NCBI GenBank assembly: GCA_963783085.1
Contig: CAWAMJ010000021.1
Span: forward strand, 1 to 64,000
DNA length: 64,000 bases
DNA from: CAVYUC01 sp963783085
Lineage (GTDB): Bacteria; Bacteroidota; Bacteroidia; Bacteroidales; Prolixibacteraceae
Reading direction: 5' to 3'
Under the pieces are notes generated by a model, which was not told the DNA's origin, made no database searches, and saw nothing but the letters and a program-made list of their open reading frames with translations. The translations under genes were made by a program, and so were the position numbers. This document shows positions 55,793-64,000 of the stretch, in pieces (the first letter of the stretch is position 1; each line of letters starts with the position of its first letter).

Positions 55793-56396
55793 TAGTTCAG
55801 AGTTCGCAGTTCAAAGTTTAAAGTTTAAAGTTCAAAGTTCAGAGTTCAGAGTTCAGGGTTCAGAGTTCAGAGTTCAGGGTTCGCAGTTCGCAGTTCGCAG
55901 TTCAAAGTTCAAAGTTCAAAGTTCAAAGTTCAGGGTTCAGAGTTCAGAGTTCAGAGTTCCGGGTTCAGGGTTCCGAGTTGTAGTCTGTGGGATTAGTTTC
56001 CCTCCTACGTTGCACTTCGGGCGGGACAGGCTCGCCATCGCTGTTCGGTCATTTCACTTCTGAACGTCGGGTTTCACTGACTCGGTTGGGGGTTGGATTC
56101 ACAGCTCCGCCTCCTCAGTTACAGATTGTGTTGCCAAGTTGGATAATCTTTGTGAATAAAAACTACTCAAAGTTTGAACGAATATATGAAAGTTTTTTTG
56201 GTTATTCCAACAGTCCGATTTTAAAATATCAATAAATTCCGCGGCGACAGCATCAGGGAATGGGAATGTTTCTGTGCATAAGTTTAATACGAATACAGTT
56301 TCATTTTTCCAAAAGAAAAAAAGGTACGGGAATTCCGATTTTTGGATAAAGAACATTATCTTTTTGCCGGATTTAGAAATATTAAATAAAAAAACA
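55793..56396. repeat. Heptamer tract, then upstream region of the catabolic cluster
   Basis: 55796-55985 keeps the 7-base register GTTCAGA/GTTCAAA/GTTCGCA for about 27 units. 55990-56075 is the cctacgttgcacttcgggcg / tttcactga block. 56110-56396 is A+T-rich with no gene; the divergent spacing suggests promoters for both sides, but I cannot place them. Confidence 0.75.
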
Positions 56397-57428
56397 ATGA
56401 AAGCGCTGGTACTGGAAGAATATAACAAACTGGTTTATCGTGATTTCCCTGATCCCGTAGTGCAACCGGGCGAAGTAGTTATAAAAGTTAAAGCCTGTGG
56501 CATTTGCGGCAGCGATGTACATGGCATGGATGGAAGCACCGGGCGGAGAAAACCGCCCCTTATTATGGGGCACGAAGCATCGGGCGAAATTGTGGAAACC
56601 GGGAAAGGGGTTGACAAATGGAAAGCCGGCGACAGGGTGACATTCGATTCCACCATTTACCCGTTAAACGATTGGTACACGTTAAAGGGAATGTACAACC
56701 TGAGCGACAACCGGCAGGTTTTGGGTGTTTCTCCGGGTGAATACCGGCGGCACGGCGCATTTGCCGAATACGTGGCGTTACCCGAACATATTTTATACCG
56801 CATTCCGGATCCGGTTTCGTTTGAGGAAGCCGCAATGGTTGAACCAGTGGCCGTGGCTGCACATGCTTTGAATGTATCGCCGTTTTCCTTTAACGACAAC
56901 GCGCTGGTTGTTGGCGCAGGAATAATCGGGAGCTTAATAGTAAAGATGCTTAAGCTTGCCGGCGCCGGAAAGGTTATTGCCGTGGATACCGACAGCAGCA
57001 AAGCCGGATTTGTTGAAAATTTTGGCGCAGATTTATTTTTAAATCCTTTGGAGAACGATGTTCCCGGAATTATTCAGGAAGAAACCGGAGGTCGCGGTGT
57101 GGATTTGGCTTTTGAAGCTGTTGGCATAACAACGGCTGTTCAAACGGCTATTCTTAACACGCGGAAAGGCGGCGCCGTTATCCTGGTTGGAAATTTATCG
57201 CCCGCGGTGGAAATTCCCCTTCAGCAGGTAGTTACGCGGCAGATTCGCCTGCAGGGGAGCTGTGCCATTTGTGGCGAATATGAACAGGTGCTCGATCTGA
57301 TGCAAAAAGGAAAAATTGATGTAAAGCCTTTAATCAGTAAAACCGCGCCGTTAAGCGAAGGCGCCGAATGGTTCCGGCGGTTGTACCAAAAAGAAAAAGG
57401 TTTAAACAAAGTACTTCTCGTACCCTAA
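56397..57428 (+). CDS. Zinc-type medium-chain alcohol dehydrogenase lacking structural-zinc cysteines
   Basis: From ATG 56397 (MKALVLEEYNKLVYRDFPDP) 343 aa; an in-frame ATG at 56274 would add 41 residues of doubtful sequence. CGICGSDVHGMDG (catalytic Cys), LIMGHEASGEIVETGKGV (GHE) and VVGAGIIGSLIVKMLKLAGA (NAD Rossmann) define a sorbitol/threonine-dehydrogenase-like enzyme. The usual four-cysteine lobe before NLSDNR is replaced by STIYPLNDWYTLKGMYNL, so the structural zinc is absent. With the next three genes it probably oxidises a sugar or sugar acid from polysaccharide breakdown. Confidence 0.88.
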   Translation: MKALVLEEYNKLVYRDFPDPVVQPGEVVIKVKACGICGSDVHGMDGSTGRRKPPLIMGHEASGEIVETGKGVDKWKAGDRVTFDSTIYPLNDWYTLKGMYNLSDNRQVLGVSPGEYRRHGAFAEYVALPEHILYRIPDPVSFEEAAMVEPVAVAAHALNVSPFSFNDNALVVGAGIIGSLIVKMLKLAGAGKVIAVDTDSSKAGFVENFGADLFLNPLENDVPGIIQEETGGRGVDLAFEAVGITTAVQTAILNTRKGGAVILVGNLSPAVEIPLQQVVTRQIRLQGSCAICGEYEQVLDLMQKGKIDVKPLISKTAPLSEGAEWFRRLYQKEKGLNKVLLVP

Positions 57429-57438
57429 ATTTTCAGCT

Positions 57439-58566
57439 ATGACAAAAAAATATAAAATCGGAATTGTTGGCTGCGGGAAAGTAGCCCATTTGCATGCCCG
57501 TGCGATAAAAAATATTGAACAGGCTGAACTGGCGGGAGTCTGGAGCCGCTCTGCTTCCAGCGCTGCCAAATTTGCCCGCGAATATCATGTGAATGCTTTT
57601 GATGATATCCGCGCGATGGTCAAAGACGCATCGATGGATATGGTTATTGTATGCACTCCGCATCCGTTTCATAAAGAACCCGCACTGGCGGCTGCAAGCG
57701 CGGGCGCCCACGTTTTGGTGGAAAAGCCGCTGGCTTCGTCGCTGGAGGATTGTGATGCCATGATTGCTGCTTGCCGCAATGCAAATGTGAAGTTGGGAGT
57801 CGTTAGCCAGCGCCGGTGGTATGCTCCGGTGGAGCGGGTAAAAAAAGCAATCGGGGAAGGTAAAATCGGAAAGCCGGTTTTCGGGACGATAAACATGCTC
57901 GGGTGGCGTGATAAAAATTATTACGATGCCGACGAATGGCGGGGAACCTGGAAGATGGAAGGTGGCGGCGTACTGGTAAACCAGGCGCCTCACCAGTTGG
58001 ATATTTTTCAGTGGTATATGGGCGAAATCGACGAGTTGTATGGCCTGTGGCGAAACCTGAACCACCCGTACATTGAAGTGGAAGATACTGCTTTGGCGAT
58101 TGTAAAATTTAAATCGGGCGCTGTTGGAAACATCATCGTCAGCAATTCGCAAAAACCGGGAATTTTTGGTAAGGTGCATGTTCATGGTGAAAACGGCGCT
58201 TCTGTGGGAGTGCAAACCGACGGAGGCGCGATGTTTGTGGCCGGAATGAGCAACGTGCTCGAGCCTCCGGTAAACGACCTGTGGACGGTTCCGGGGGAAG
58301 AAGATTTGTTAACCCGGTGGAAAGAGGAAGACAGCCGGTTTTTTAACACCATTGATGCCACCATCTATTACATGGAATGCCAGATACGCGAGTTCCTGGA
58401 GGCCATTTCAGAAAACCGCGAACCGCTGGTTAACGGTGAAGAAGGACGGAAAACGGTAGAGCTGTTTACCGCCATTTATCGTTCAACACGCGATAACCGG
58501 CCTGTTAAATTTCCATTGCAACCGGAATCCGGCAGAAATGATTTTGATGGTCGCCTTAACGTTTAA
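57439..58566 (+). CDS. Gfo/Idh/MocA family oxidoreductase
   Basis: 375 aa: KIGIVGCGKVAHLHARAIKN (NAD(P) site), GAHVLVEKPLASSLEDCDAM (EKP active-site lysine) and GGGVLVNQAPHQLDIFQWYM (H-x2-D region). It begins 11 bases after the dehydrogenase stop, so the two are co-transcribed. Typical roles are sugar-acid or deoxysugar redox steps. Substrate unknown. Confidence 0.92.
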   Translation: MTKKYKIGIVGCGKVAHLHARAIKNIEQAELAGVWSRSASSAAKFAREYHVNAFDDIRAMVKDASMDMVIVCTPHPFHKEPALAAASAGAHVLVEKPLASSLEDCDAMIAACRNANVKLGVVSQRRWYAPVERVKKAIGEGKIGKPVFGTINMLGWRDKNYYDADEWRGTWKMEGGGVLVNQAPHQLDIFQWYMGEIDELYGLWRNLNHPYIEVEDTALAIVKFKSGAVGNIIVSNSQKPGIFGKVHVHGENGASVGVQTDGGAMFVAGMSNVLEPPVNDLWTVPGEEDLLTRWKEEDSRFFNTIDATIYYMECQIREFLEAISENREPLVNGEEGRKTVELFTAIYRSTRDNRPVKFPLQPESGRNDFDGRLNV

Positions 58567-58672
58567 TCTGTTGCTGAATTAACCGTTACATTAATTTTGT
58601 TGCCGCGTGCCAACCAATAAATTGTGGTTAATTTCCATGGAATACCTTTCAATGTTATTTAACTGAATCGAG

Positions 58673-60166
58673 ATGAAAAATGAACTTTTAGCCAACTGCT
58701 GTAAAACCTTTATCCTCCTGGTTTCCGTTTTGATTGTTTTCAATTCCTGTAAAAAGAAGGAAGCCAGTCCGTTGAAACCAAATGTGCTTTTTATTTTCGC
58801 TGACGATCAGCGGGAAGATGCATTGGGCTGTTCCGGTAATCCGTATATCGAAACGCCCAACATTGATAAACTGGCAGAACGGGGCGTCAGGTTCACCCAT
58901 AATTACGTGATGGGCGGACATATTCCGGCAGTTTGCGCACCCAGCCGCGCCCAGCTTATGAGCGGTAAAAGCCTGTTTCACGTATACGATCATCTTGAGG
59001 GGGTGACGACGATGCCGCAGTATTTCGGGCAAAACGGATATGAAACGTTTGGTACCGGTAAATGGCACAACACCGCGCAAAGTTTCGAACGTTCGTTTCA
59101 GAACGGGGAAAATGTTTTTTTGGGTGGAATGGCCGACCACAATCACGTGCCCTGTTACAACATGACTTCCGCAGGAAAACTGGAAGGGCCGGTTGACAGG
59201 GGATTTTCGACCGACGTTTTTGCCGGGGCGGCATTGAACTTTCTCCGGAATTACGCAAGCGGAAAGCGTGAAACGCCGTTTTTTTGCTATGTGGCATTTA
59301 CTGCGCCGCATGATCCGCGATCGCCAAGAGGAGATTATATTGGAATGTACGATGAAGAAAGCTTGCCGCTGCCGGGTAATTTCAAAAAGTATCATCCGTT
59401 TGCCTTCGACAATATGAAAATCAGGGATGAAGTTCTGGCTCCCTGGCCGCGGACACCTGAAATTATCCGTGCGTCGCTGGCCGACTATTATGCATTAATC
59501 AGCCATCTCGACAAGCGGGTGGGGGATATTCTGGAATTGCTGGAAAAAGAAGGACTGGTTGAAAATACAATCGTTATATATTCCGCGGACAACGGTTTGG
59601 CCATTGGAAGCCACGGTTTACTGGGGAAACAGAATTTGTACGAACACAGCACCAATGTTCCTTTAATAATCGCAGGTCCCGGAATACCGAAAGAAAAAGT
59701 GACAAATGCATTTGTATACCTGTATGATTTATTTCCGACACTGTGTGATCTTGCCGGTTTGCCTGCTCCGGAAAATGTGGACGGACAAAGCCTGGCGCCT
59801 GTTATGAAAGATAAACCCGAACCGGTACGGCCAACCCTGTTCACGGTTTACCGGAATACCGTTCGCGCCGTGCGGGATCGCAACTGGAAACTGATTCAGT
59901 ATCCCGGACGGAATTATACACAACTTTTTCATCTGGCAAACGATCCGCTGGAACTCCATAATCTGGCTGAACAACCCGGTTATGAATCAAAGGTTAACGA
60001 GATGATGAATTTGTTAAAGGAGTGGCAGAAAAATACGGATGATACAGCCTCGTTAACTTCGCCAAATCCTTTGCCGCTGGAGTACAATCCGCTCGAATTT
60101 GAGCGGGTTCCCGACAAATGGCAGCCGGAATATACGTTGAAGAAATATTTTGATGTTGGGGAGTAG
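58673..60166 (+). CDS. Sulfatase lipoprotein (S1 family)
   Basis: 497 aa. Lipoprotein signal with Cys26 (LLVSVLIVFNSC followed by lysines). NVLFIFADDQREDALGCSGN supplies the metal aspartates, and PAVCAPSRAQLMSGKS has the C-x-P-S-R motif in which Cys88 becomes formylglycine (needs an anaerobic- or FGE-type maturase, not in this window). GTGKWHN and YSADNGLAIGSHGLLGK complete the site. Removes sulfate esters from a polysaccharide, outside the cytoplasm. Confidence 0.93.
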   Translation: MKNELLANCCKTFILLVSVLIVFNSCKKKEASPLKPNVLFIFADDQREDALGCSGNPYIETPNIDKLAERGVRFTHNYVMGGHIPAVCAPSRAQLMSGKSLFHVYDHLEGVTTMPQYFGQNGYETFGTGKWHNTAQSFERSFQNGENVFLGGMADHNHVPCYNMTSAGKLEGPVDRGFSTDVFAGAALNFLRNYASGKRETPFFCYVAFTAPHDPRSPRGDYIGMYDEESLPLPGNFKKYHPFAFDNMKIRDEVLAPWPRTPEIIRASLADYYALISHLDKRVGDILELLEKEGLVENTIVIYSADNGLAIGSHGLLGKQNLYEHSTNVPLIIAGPGIPKEKVTNAFVYLYDLFPTLCDLAGLPAPENVDGQSLAPVMKDKPEPVRPTLFTVYRNTVRAVRDRNWKLIQYPGRNYTQLFHLANDPLELHNLAEQPGYESKVNEMMNLLKEWQKNTDDTASLTSPNPLPLEYNPLEFERVPDKWQPEYTLKKYFDVGE

Positions 60167-60248
60167 CGGGTTTGCCAAACGGATAATTAAATATTTTTAA
60201 TATTGCGCAAAATAAAGGTATAGTAGAAAATCAATAAAAAAAGGTTTA

Positions 60249-61436
60249 ATGAATTTACGATGGAGTTTCGCCGGTTTATTTTTTGTGGGCTTTATGATTA
60301 CAGCATGCTCTGAACAAGGGAAAGAAGTACCTTATATTTCTGAAGGAGAACAAAATTACATTGTTGAAACAGCCACAGGTTATCTCGACAGTCTGCCGGT
60401 AACGGTAACGGCAAAGGTGAGTGAACGGAGCGAAGGCGGGCCGCACGATTTCTATTCCGAAGGCGATTACTGGTGGCCTGATCCCGAAAATCCGGATGGC
60501 CCGTATATCCGCAAAGACGGACAAACCAATCCCGAAAATTTTGTAGCCCACCGTTTATCTATGATTCGGCTGAGCCAAATTGTTGGAATGGAAACTTCGG
60601 CGTGGTTGTTAACCGGCGATGAAAAATTTGCCAAAGCTGTGGACAACCATTTAGATGCGTGGTTTGTTCAGCCCGAAACGAGGATGAACCCCAGCCTCAA
60701 CTACGCGCAGGCTATTAAAGGAAGGGTAACCGGCCGCGGTATCGGAATCATCGATGCCATTCATTTGATTGAAGTGGCCCGCTCGGTGGAAATTCTCGAA
60801 GCCAACAACGCGCTTCAGGAAAAAACGATTGAAGGAACAAAGCAGTGGTTTAACGAATTTGTAAACTGGCTGACCACCAGCGAATACGGGCAGGATGAAA
60901 TGAACACCAAAAATAATCATGCTACCTGCTGGGTGATGCAGGTTGGCGCATTTGCACGGTTGACGGGAAATAATGAGGTGCTCGATTTTTGCCGTGACCG
61001 GTTCAAAAACGTTCTGCTTCCAAACCAAATGGCCGAAAATGGTTCCTTCCCGCTGGAACTGGAACGCACCAAACCTTACGGATATTCGCTGTTTAACCTC
61101 GATGCGTTCACAACAGCGGCTGAAATTCTCTCGGATGAAACCCACAATTTATTTGCTTATACCACACCAGATGGAAAGAACCTGGAAAAAGGGGCTGAGT
61201 TCATGGTTCCGTATGTAAAGGATAAATCGTCCTGGCCGTACAAACACGACGTTATGTATTGGGACGAGTGGCCGGTGCGTCAGCCTTTTTTGCTTTTTAC
61301 CGGAAGGGCTTACCATCATCCGGAATACATCGAGTTGTGGAAAAACCTCGATGGTTATCCGGAAACGCCGGAAGTAATTAGGAATTTGCCCATTCGAAAT
61401 CCGTTGATCTGGTTGCTTGATAAACCCGTCAACTGA
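60249..61436 (+). CDS. Polysaccharide lyase lipoprotein, alginate_lyase fold, PL38-like
   Basis: 395 aa. Lipoprotein signal ending FFVGFMITACSEQ (Cys20). GGPHDFYSEGDYWWPDPENP, GPYIRKDGQTNPENFVAHRL and TKNNHATCWVMQVGAFARLT (Asn/His at 222-224) match the (alpha/alpha)-toroid Alginate_lyase domain of the PL38 kind, reported to act on glucuronan. With the sulfatase and two oxidoreductases it suggests breakdown of a sulfated uronic-acid polymer such as ulvan-like material. Exact substrate undetermined. Confidence 0.87.
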   Translation: MNLRWSFAGLFFVGFMITACSEQGKEVPYISEGEQNYIVETATGYLDSLPVTVTAKVSERSEGGPHDFYSEGDYWWPDPENPDGPYIRKDGQTNPENFVAHRLSMIRLSQIVGMETSAWLLTGDEKFAKAVDNHLDAWFVQPETRMNPSLNYAQAIKGRVTGRGIGIIDAIHLIEVARSVEILEANNALQEKTIEGTKQWFNEFVNWLTTSEYGQDEMNTKNNHATCWVMQVGAFARLTGNNEVLDFCRDRFKNVLLPNQMAENGSFPLELERTKPYGYSLFNLDAFTTAAEILSDETHNLFAYTTPDGKNLEKGAEFMVPYVKDKSSWPYKHDVMYWDEWPVRQPFLLFTGRAYHHPEYIELWKNLDGYPETPEVIRNLPIRNPLIWLLDKPVN

Positions 61437-63118
61437 TACGGGATTACTTCAAGTTATTTTTTATTAAACCCTGGAAATTTTCAATCAAAGATCTGCCTAC
61501 TGGTGCTTATTTATGCGTCGAGCGGATCAAAACCGCTTGACGCATTCGGGCAGCATCAACGTTTTTCGGGTTGATTATACTTTCTTATTTCTTATTTCTT
61601 ATTTTTTATTAAATCCTGGAAGTTTTCACCAAAAACCTGCCTACTGGTGCTTGTTTATGCGTCGAGCGGATCAAACCGCTTGACGCATCCGGGCAGCATC
61701 AACGTTTTTCCGGTTGATTATACTTTCTTATTCCTTATTTTTTATTTCTTATTTCTCATTCCTTATTTCTTATTCGTTATTTTCTATCAAATCCTGGAAG
61801 TTTTCATCAAAAACCTGCTTGCTGGTGCTTGTTTACGCGTCGAGCGGATCAAACCGCTTGACGCATTCGGGCAGCATCAACGTTTTTCGGGTTGATTATA
61901 CTTTCTTATTCCTTATTTCTTATTTCTTATTTTTTATTTCTCATTCGTTATTTTTTTATTAAATCCTGGAAGTTTTCATCCAAAAACCTGCCTACTGGTG
62001 CTTATTTACGCGTCGAGCGGATCAAACCGCTTGACGCATCCGGGCAGCATCAACGTTTTTCGGGTTGATTGTACTTTCTTATTCCTTATTTTTTATTTCT
62101 TATTTCTTATTTTTTATTAAACCTGGAAGTTTTCACCAAAAACCTGCCTACTGGTCCTTATTTACACGTCGAGCGGATCAAACCGCTTGACGCATCCGGG
62201 CAGCATCAACTGTTTTTCGGGTTGATTATACTTTCTTATTCCTTATTTCTTATTTCTTATTCGTTATTTTTTATTAAATCCTGGAAGTTTTTACCAAAAA
62301 CCTGCTTACTGGTGCTTGTTTATGCGTCGAGCGGATCAAACCGCTTGACGCATTCGGGCAGCAGCAACGTTTTTCGGGTTGATTATACTTTCTTATTCCT
62401 TATTTCTTATTTCTTATTTCTTATTCGTTATTTTTTATTAAATCCTGGAAGTTTTCACCAGAAACCTGCCTACTGGTGCTTATTTACACGTCGAGCGGAT
62501 CAAACCGCTTGACGCATCCGGGCAGCATCAACGATTTTTCGGGTTGATTATACTTTCTTATTTTTTATTCCTTATTTCTTATTCGTTATTTTTTATTAAA
62601 TCCTGGAAGTTTTCACCAAAAACCTGCCTACTGGTCCTTATTTATGCGTCGAGCGGATCAAACCGCTTGACGCATCCGGGCAGCATCAACGTTTTTCGGG
62701 TTGATTATACTTTCTTATTCCTTATTTTTTATTTCTTATTTCTCATTTCTTATTTCTTATTCGTTATTTTTTATTAAACCCTGGAAGTTTTCAGCAAAAA
62801 CCTGCCGGCCGGCACTTGTTTATGCGTCGAGCGGATCAAAACCGCTTGACGCATTCGGGCAGCATCAACGTTTTTCGGGTTGATTATACTTTCTTATTCC
62901 TTATTTATTATTTCTATTTCTTATTTCTTATTTTATTTTTTATTAAACCCTGGAAGTTTTCATCAAAAACCTGCCGGCCGGTACTTGTTTACGCGTCGAG
63001 CGGATCAAACCGCTTGACGCATTCGGGCAGCAGCAACGTTTTTCCGGTTGATTATACTTTCTTATTCCTTATTTCTTATTTCTTATTTCTTACTCCTTAT
63101 TTCTCATTCATTATCCTA
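61437..63118. repeat. Ten-unit tandem array with two hairpins per unit
   Basis: Units of 144-178 bases, recognised by GCGTCGAGCGG at 61515, 61659, 61837, 62010, 62166 (ACGTC), 62323, 62488 (ACGTC), 62645, 62823 and 62992. Each has hairpin 1 GCGTCGAGCGG-ATCAAA-CCGCTTGACGC, hairpin 2 ATCAAC...GTTGAT around GTTTTTCGG, then a CTTATTT/CTTATTC heptamer tract of variable length and CTGGAAGTTTTC. Open frames through it read as low-complexity F/L/I/Y strings and are not genes. Confidence 0.93.
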
Positions 63119-63126
63119 ATAGTTTA

Positions 63127-63180
63127 CCGGACCTGGGAAAGTCCGGCTCCCGGGTTTAACAAAACCGGTTTTTTCTTTTG
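63127..63180 (+). terminator. Tandem hairpins with T-run
   Basis: CCGGAC-ctgggaaa-GTCCGG at 63127-63146, then CCGGGTTT-AACA-AAACCGG followed by TTTTTTC at 63150-63177. The second is a good intrinsic terminator and marks the end of the array on the plus strand. Confidence 0.65.
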
Positions 63181-63299
63181 AATCTGGCAAATTTGTCAGT
63201 AAATCTTCCTTGTGCAAGTCAATTCAACCGAAATTAAACCTTGGATAGTTTTTTGATCCATCCTGTTTTTCAATTAATTTTGAACAAGAACAAACGGAT

Positions 63300-64000
63300 A
63301 TGACAGACAAGGAAATTAAAATAAAATATGCCGAAATATGTGAAAACCTGGCGGGGCGAAGGTTGAAGCCGGCTTTCGATTTAATTGAAAAATTAATTGC
63401 CGGGAATGGCCTAGGTATTTTTACTGACGAACACCATAACCTGGAACAGACTTATCATTATATGCTGCAGTATACGGTGGAAGGAATTCAGGACCCGGAG
63501 CGGCAGAAGGTATACCGGAAGTTGATTGTGCAGGTTTTCGAGCTGGCCGATAAAGTTTATGAAGCATTGCGCCTTAAGTATTCATCTTCTGTAGTTTACG
63601 AAAGAAAACGCGTAACTAAAACACCGGTTGTAAACGATTTTGAAACTTTTTTTTCAGAACTGGAGGATTTTTACCTGACCAACGAATTAAGATCGCTGGT
63701 AGATAATAAAAATGCAGAAAGTCCGGAAGAACAGCAGGCTGCGCGTCAGCACCAGCAAAAAATATTTTCGCTTTTCTATCACATATGGTTTCAGGATGAA
63801 TTGAATTCGCAGGAAATTAAATTCCTGAAAAAATACTTTGCCAGTCCATTGATCCTGGATTCATACAAATCGTTTATTGTAACAGCGCTGATGCTGAGTT
63901 TGCAACGTTTTTTTGATGTAAAAAAATTCAATGTCCTGTTTGAATTGTACAATGTTGAGCAACCAGCTATTAATCAACTGGCGCTGGTGGGATTGCTGAT
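63300..64000 (+). CDS. Unrecognised helical protein, 3' end outside window
   Basis: ATG 63300 opens a frame that stays open to the window edge (233 codons): TDKEIKIKYAEICENLAGRR, LKPAFDLIEKLIAGNGLGIF, ERQKVYRKLIVQVFELADKV, and later KFLKKYFASPLILDSYKSFI. It is rich in short amphipathic helices, reminiscent of TPR-like scaffolds, with no signal peptide and no catalytic motif seen. Function not assigned. Confidence 0.8.
   Translation, partial: MTDKEIKIKYAEICENLAGRRLKPAFDLIEKLIAGNGLGIFTDEHHNLEQTYHYMLQYTVEGIQDPERQKVYRKLIVQVFELADKVYEALRLKYSSSVVYERKRVTKTPVVNDFETFFSELEDFYLTNELRSLVDNKNAESPEEQQAARQHQQKIFSLFYHIWFQDELNSQEIKFLKKYFASPLILDSYKSFIVTALMLSLQRFFDVKKFNVLFELYNVEQPAINQLALVGLL

Noticed and set aside
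57433..58215. 260-codon minus-strand frame opposite the Gfo/Idh/MocA gene
   Set aside because: Shadow of a strong coding frame with full family motifs on the plus strand.
61437..63118. Array considered as CRISPR or retron-like
   Set aside because: Variable parts are heptamer tracts, not unique spacers, and no reverse transcriptase gene is in the window.
61600..63181. Open frames of 60-147 codons through the array that look like small hydrophobic proteins
   Set aside because: They translate the CTTATTT heptamers as F/L/I/Y strings and recur with each unit; no start signals or conserved frame.

Overview
The window looks like a chromosomal segment of a Bacteroidota bacterium, probably a marine or sediment Marinilabiliales-type lineage. 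That lineage is inferred from protein families and was not tested. The clues are two lipoproteins with Bacteroidota-style signal peptides, cysC-DUF2061 gene pairs, CapE/CapF/CapG amino-sugar enzymes, GxxExxY, DUF559 and RAYT genes, and a sulfatase next to a PL38-like polysaccharide lyase. There are no rRNA or tRNA genes and no CRISPR array that I can see.

Layout. (1) 0-16 kb, A+T-rich, all on the minus strand: a surface-polysaccharide locus with four GT4 glycosyltransferases, a GT2, a methyltransferase, Wzy, Wzx, and several broken genes (two polysaccharide deacetylase-like genes, an ATP-grasp gene, an asparagine-synthase-like gene, a sulfotransferase stub). (2) 16-24 kb: the UDP-L-FucNAc genes capE, capF and capG, all frameshifted, plus a cupin sugar epimerase. 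Palindromic elements sit at the gene borders, an intact GxxExxY nuclease lies exactly between two of them, and divergent copies of the capG 3' end separate passenger genes. (3) 24-46 kb: a very repeat-rich region holding small toxin-antitoxin or nucleotidyltransferase modules (YoeB, RelE, PIN, MNT/HEPN, AbiEii, DUF4160/DUF2442), two damaged nucleotide-sugar epimerases and a cysC-DUF2061 pair. (4) 46-56 kb: cysQ-cysC-DUF2061, a third epimerase with a tandemly iterated tail, an SLC13 permease, a DUF559 nuclease inside a repeat array, a UDP-sugar dehydrogenase and a winged-helix/nucleotidyltransferase protein. (5) 56-61.4 kb, plus strand: dehydrogenase, Gfo/Idh/MocA oxidoreductase, sulfatase and lyase, a small catabolic cluster for a sulfated uronic-acid polysaccharide. 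(6) 61.4-63.1 kb: a ten-unit tandem array with two hairpins per unit. (7) The start of an unrecognised protein that runs off the right edge.

How it fits together. Regions 1-4 would make and export a glycan containing L-FucNAc and uronic acids. CysC, CysQ and the SLC13 permease would support PAPS-dependent sulfation. Only a sulfotransferase stub is left here and cysD/cysN are absent, so either these are elsewhere or the pathway has decayed. Region 5 would degrade a sulfated polyuronide.

The most unusual content is the repeat biology. Gene 3' tails are duplicated around toxin/nuclease passengers at four loci. Small nuclease ORFs occupy the inside of palindromic repeat units. A three-stem element shows compensatory base changes. 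Unrelated low-complexity tracts all keep a 7-bp register, and several repeats have entered reading frames. Many single-base indels are present. I read them mostly as gene decay, but consensus errors in an assembly cannot be excluded from sequence alone.
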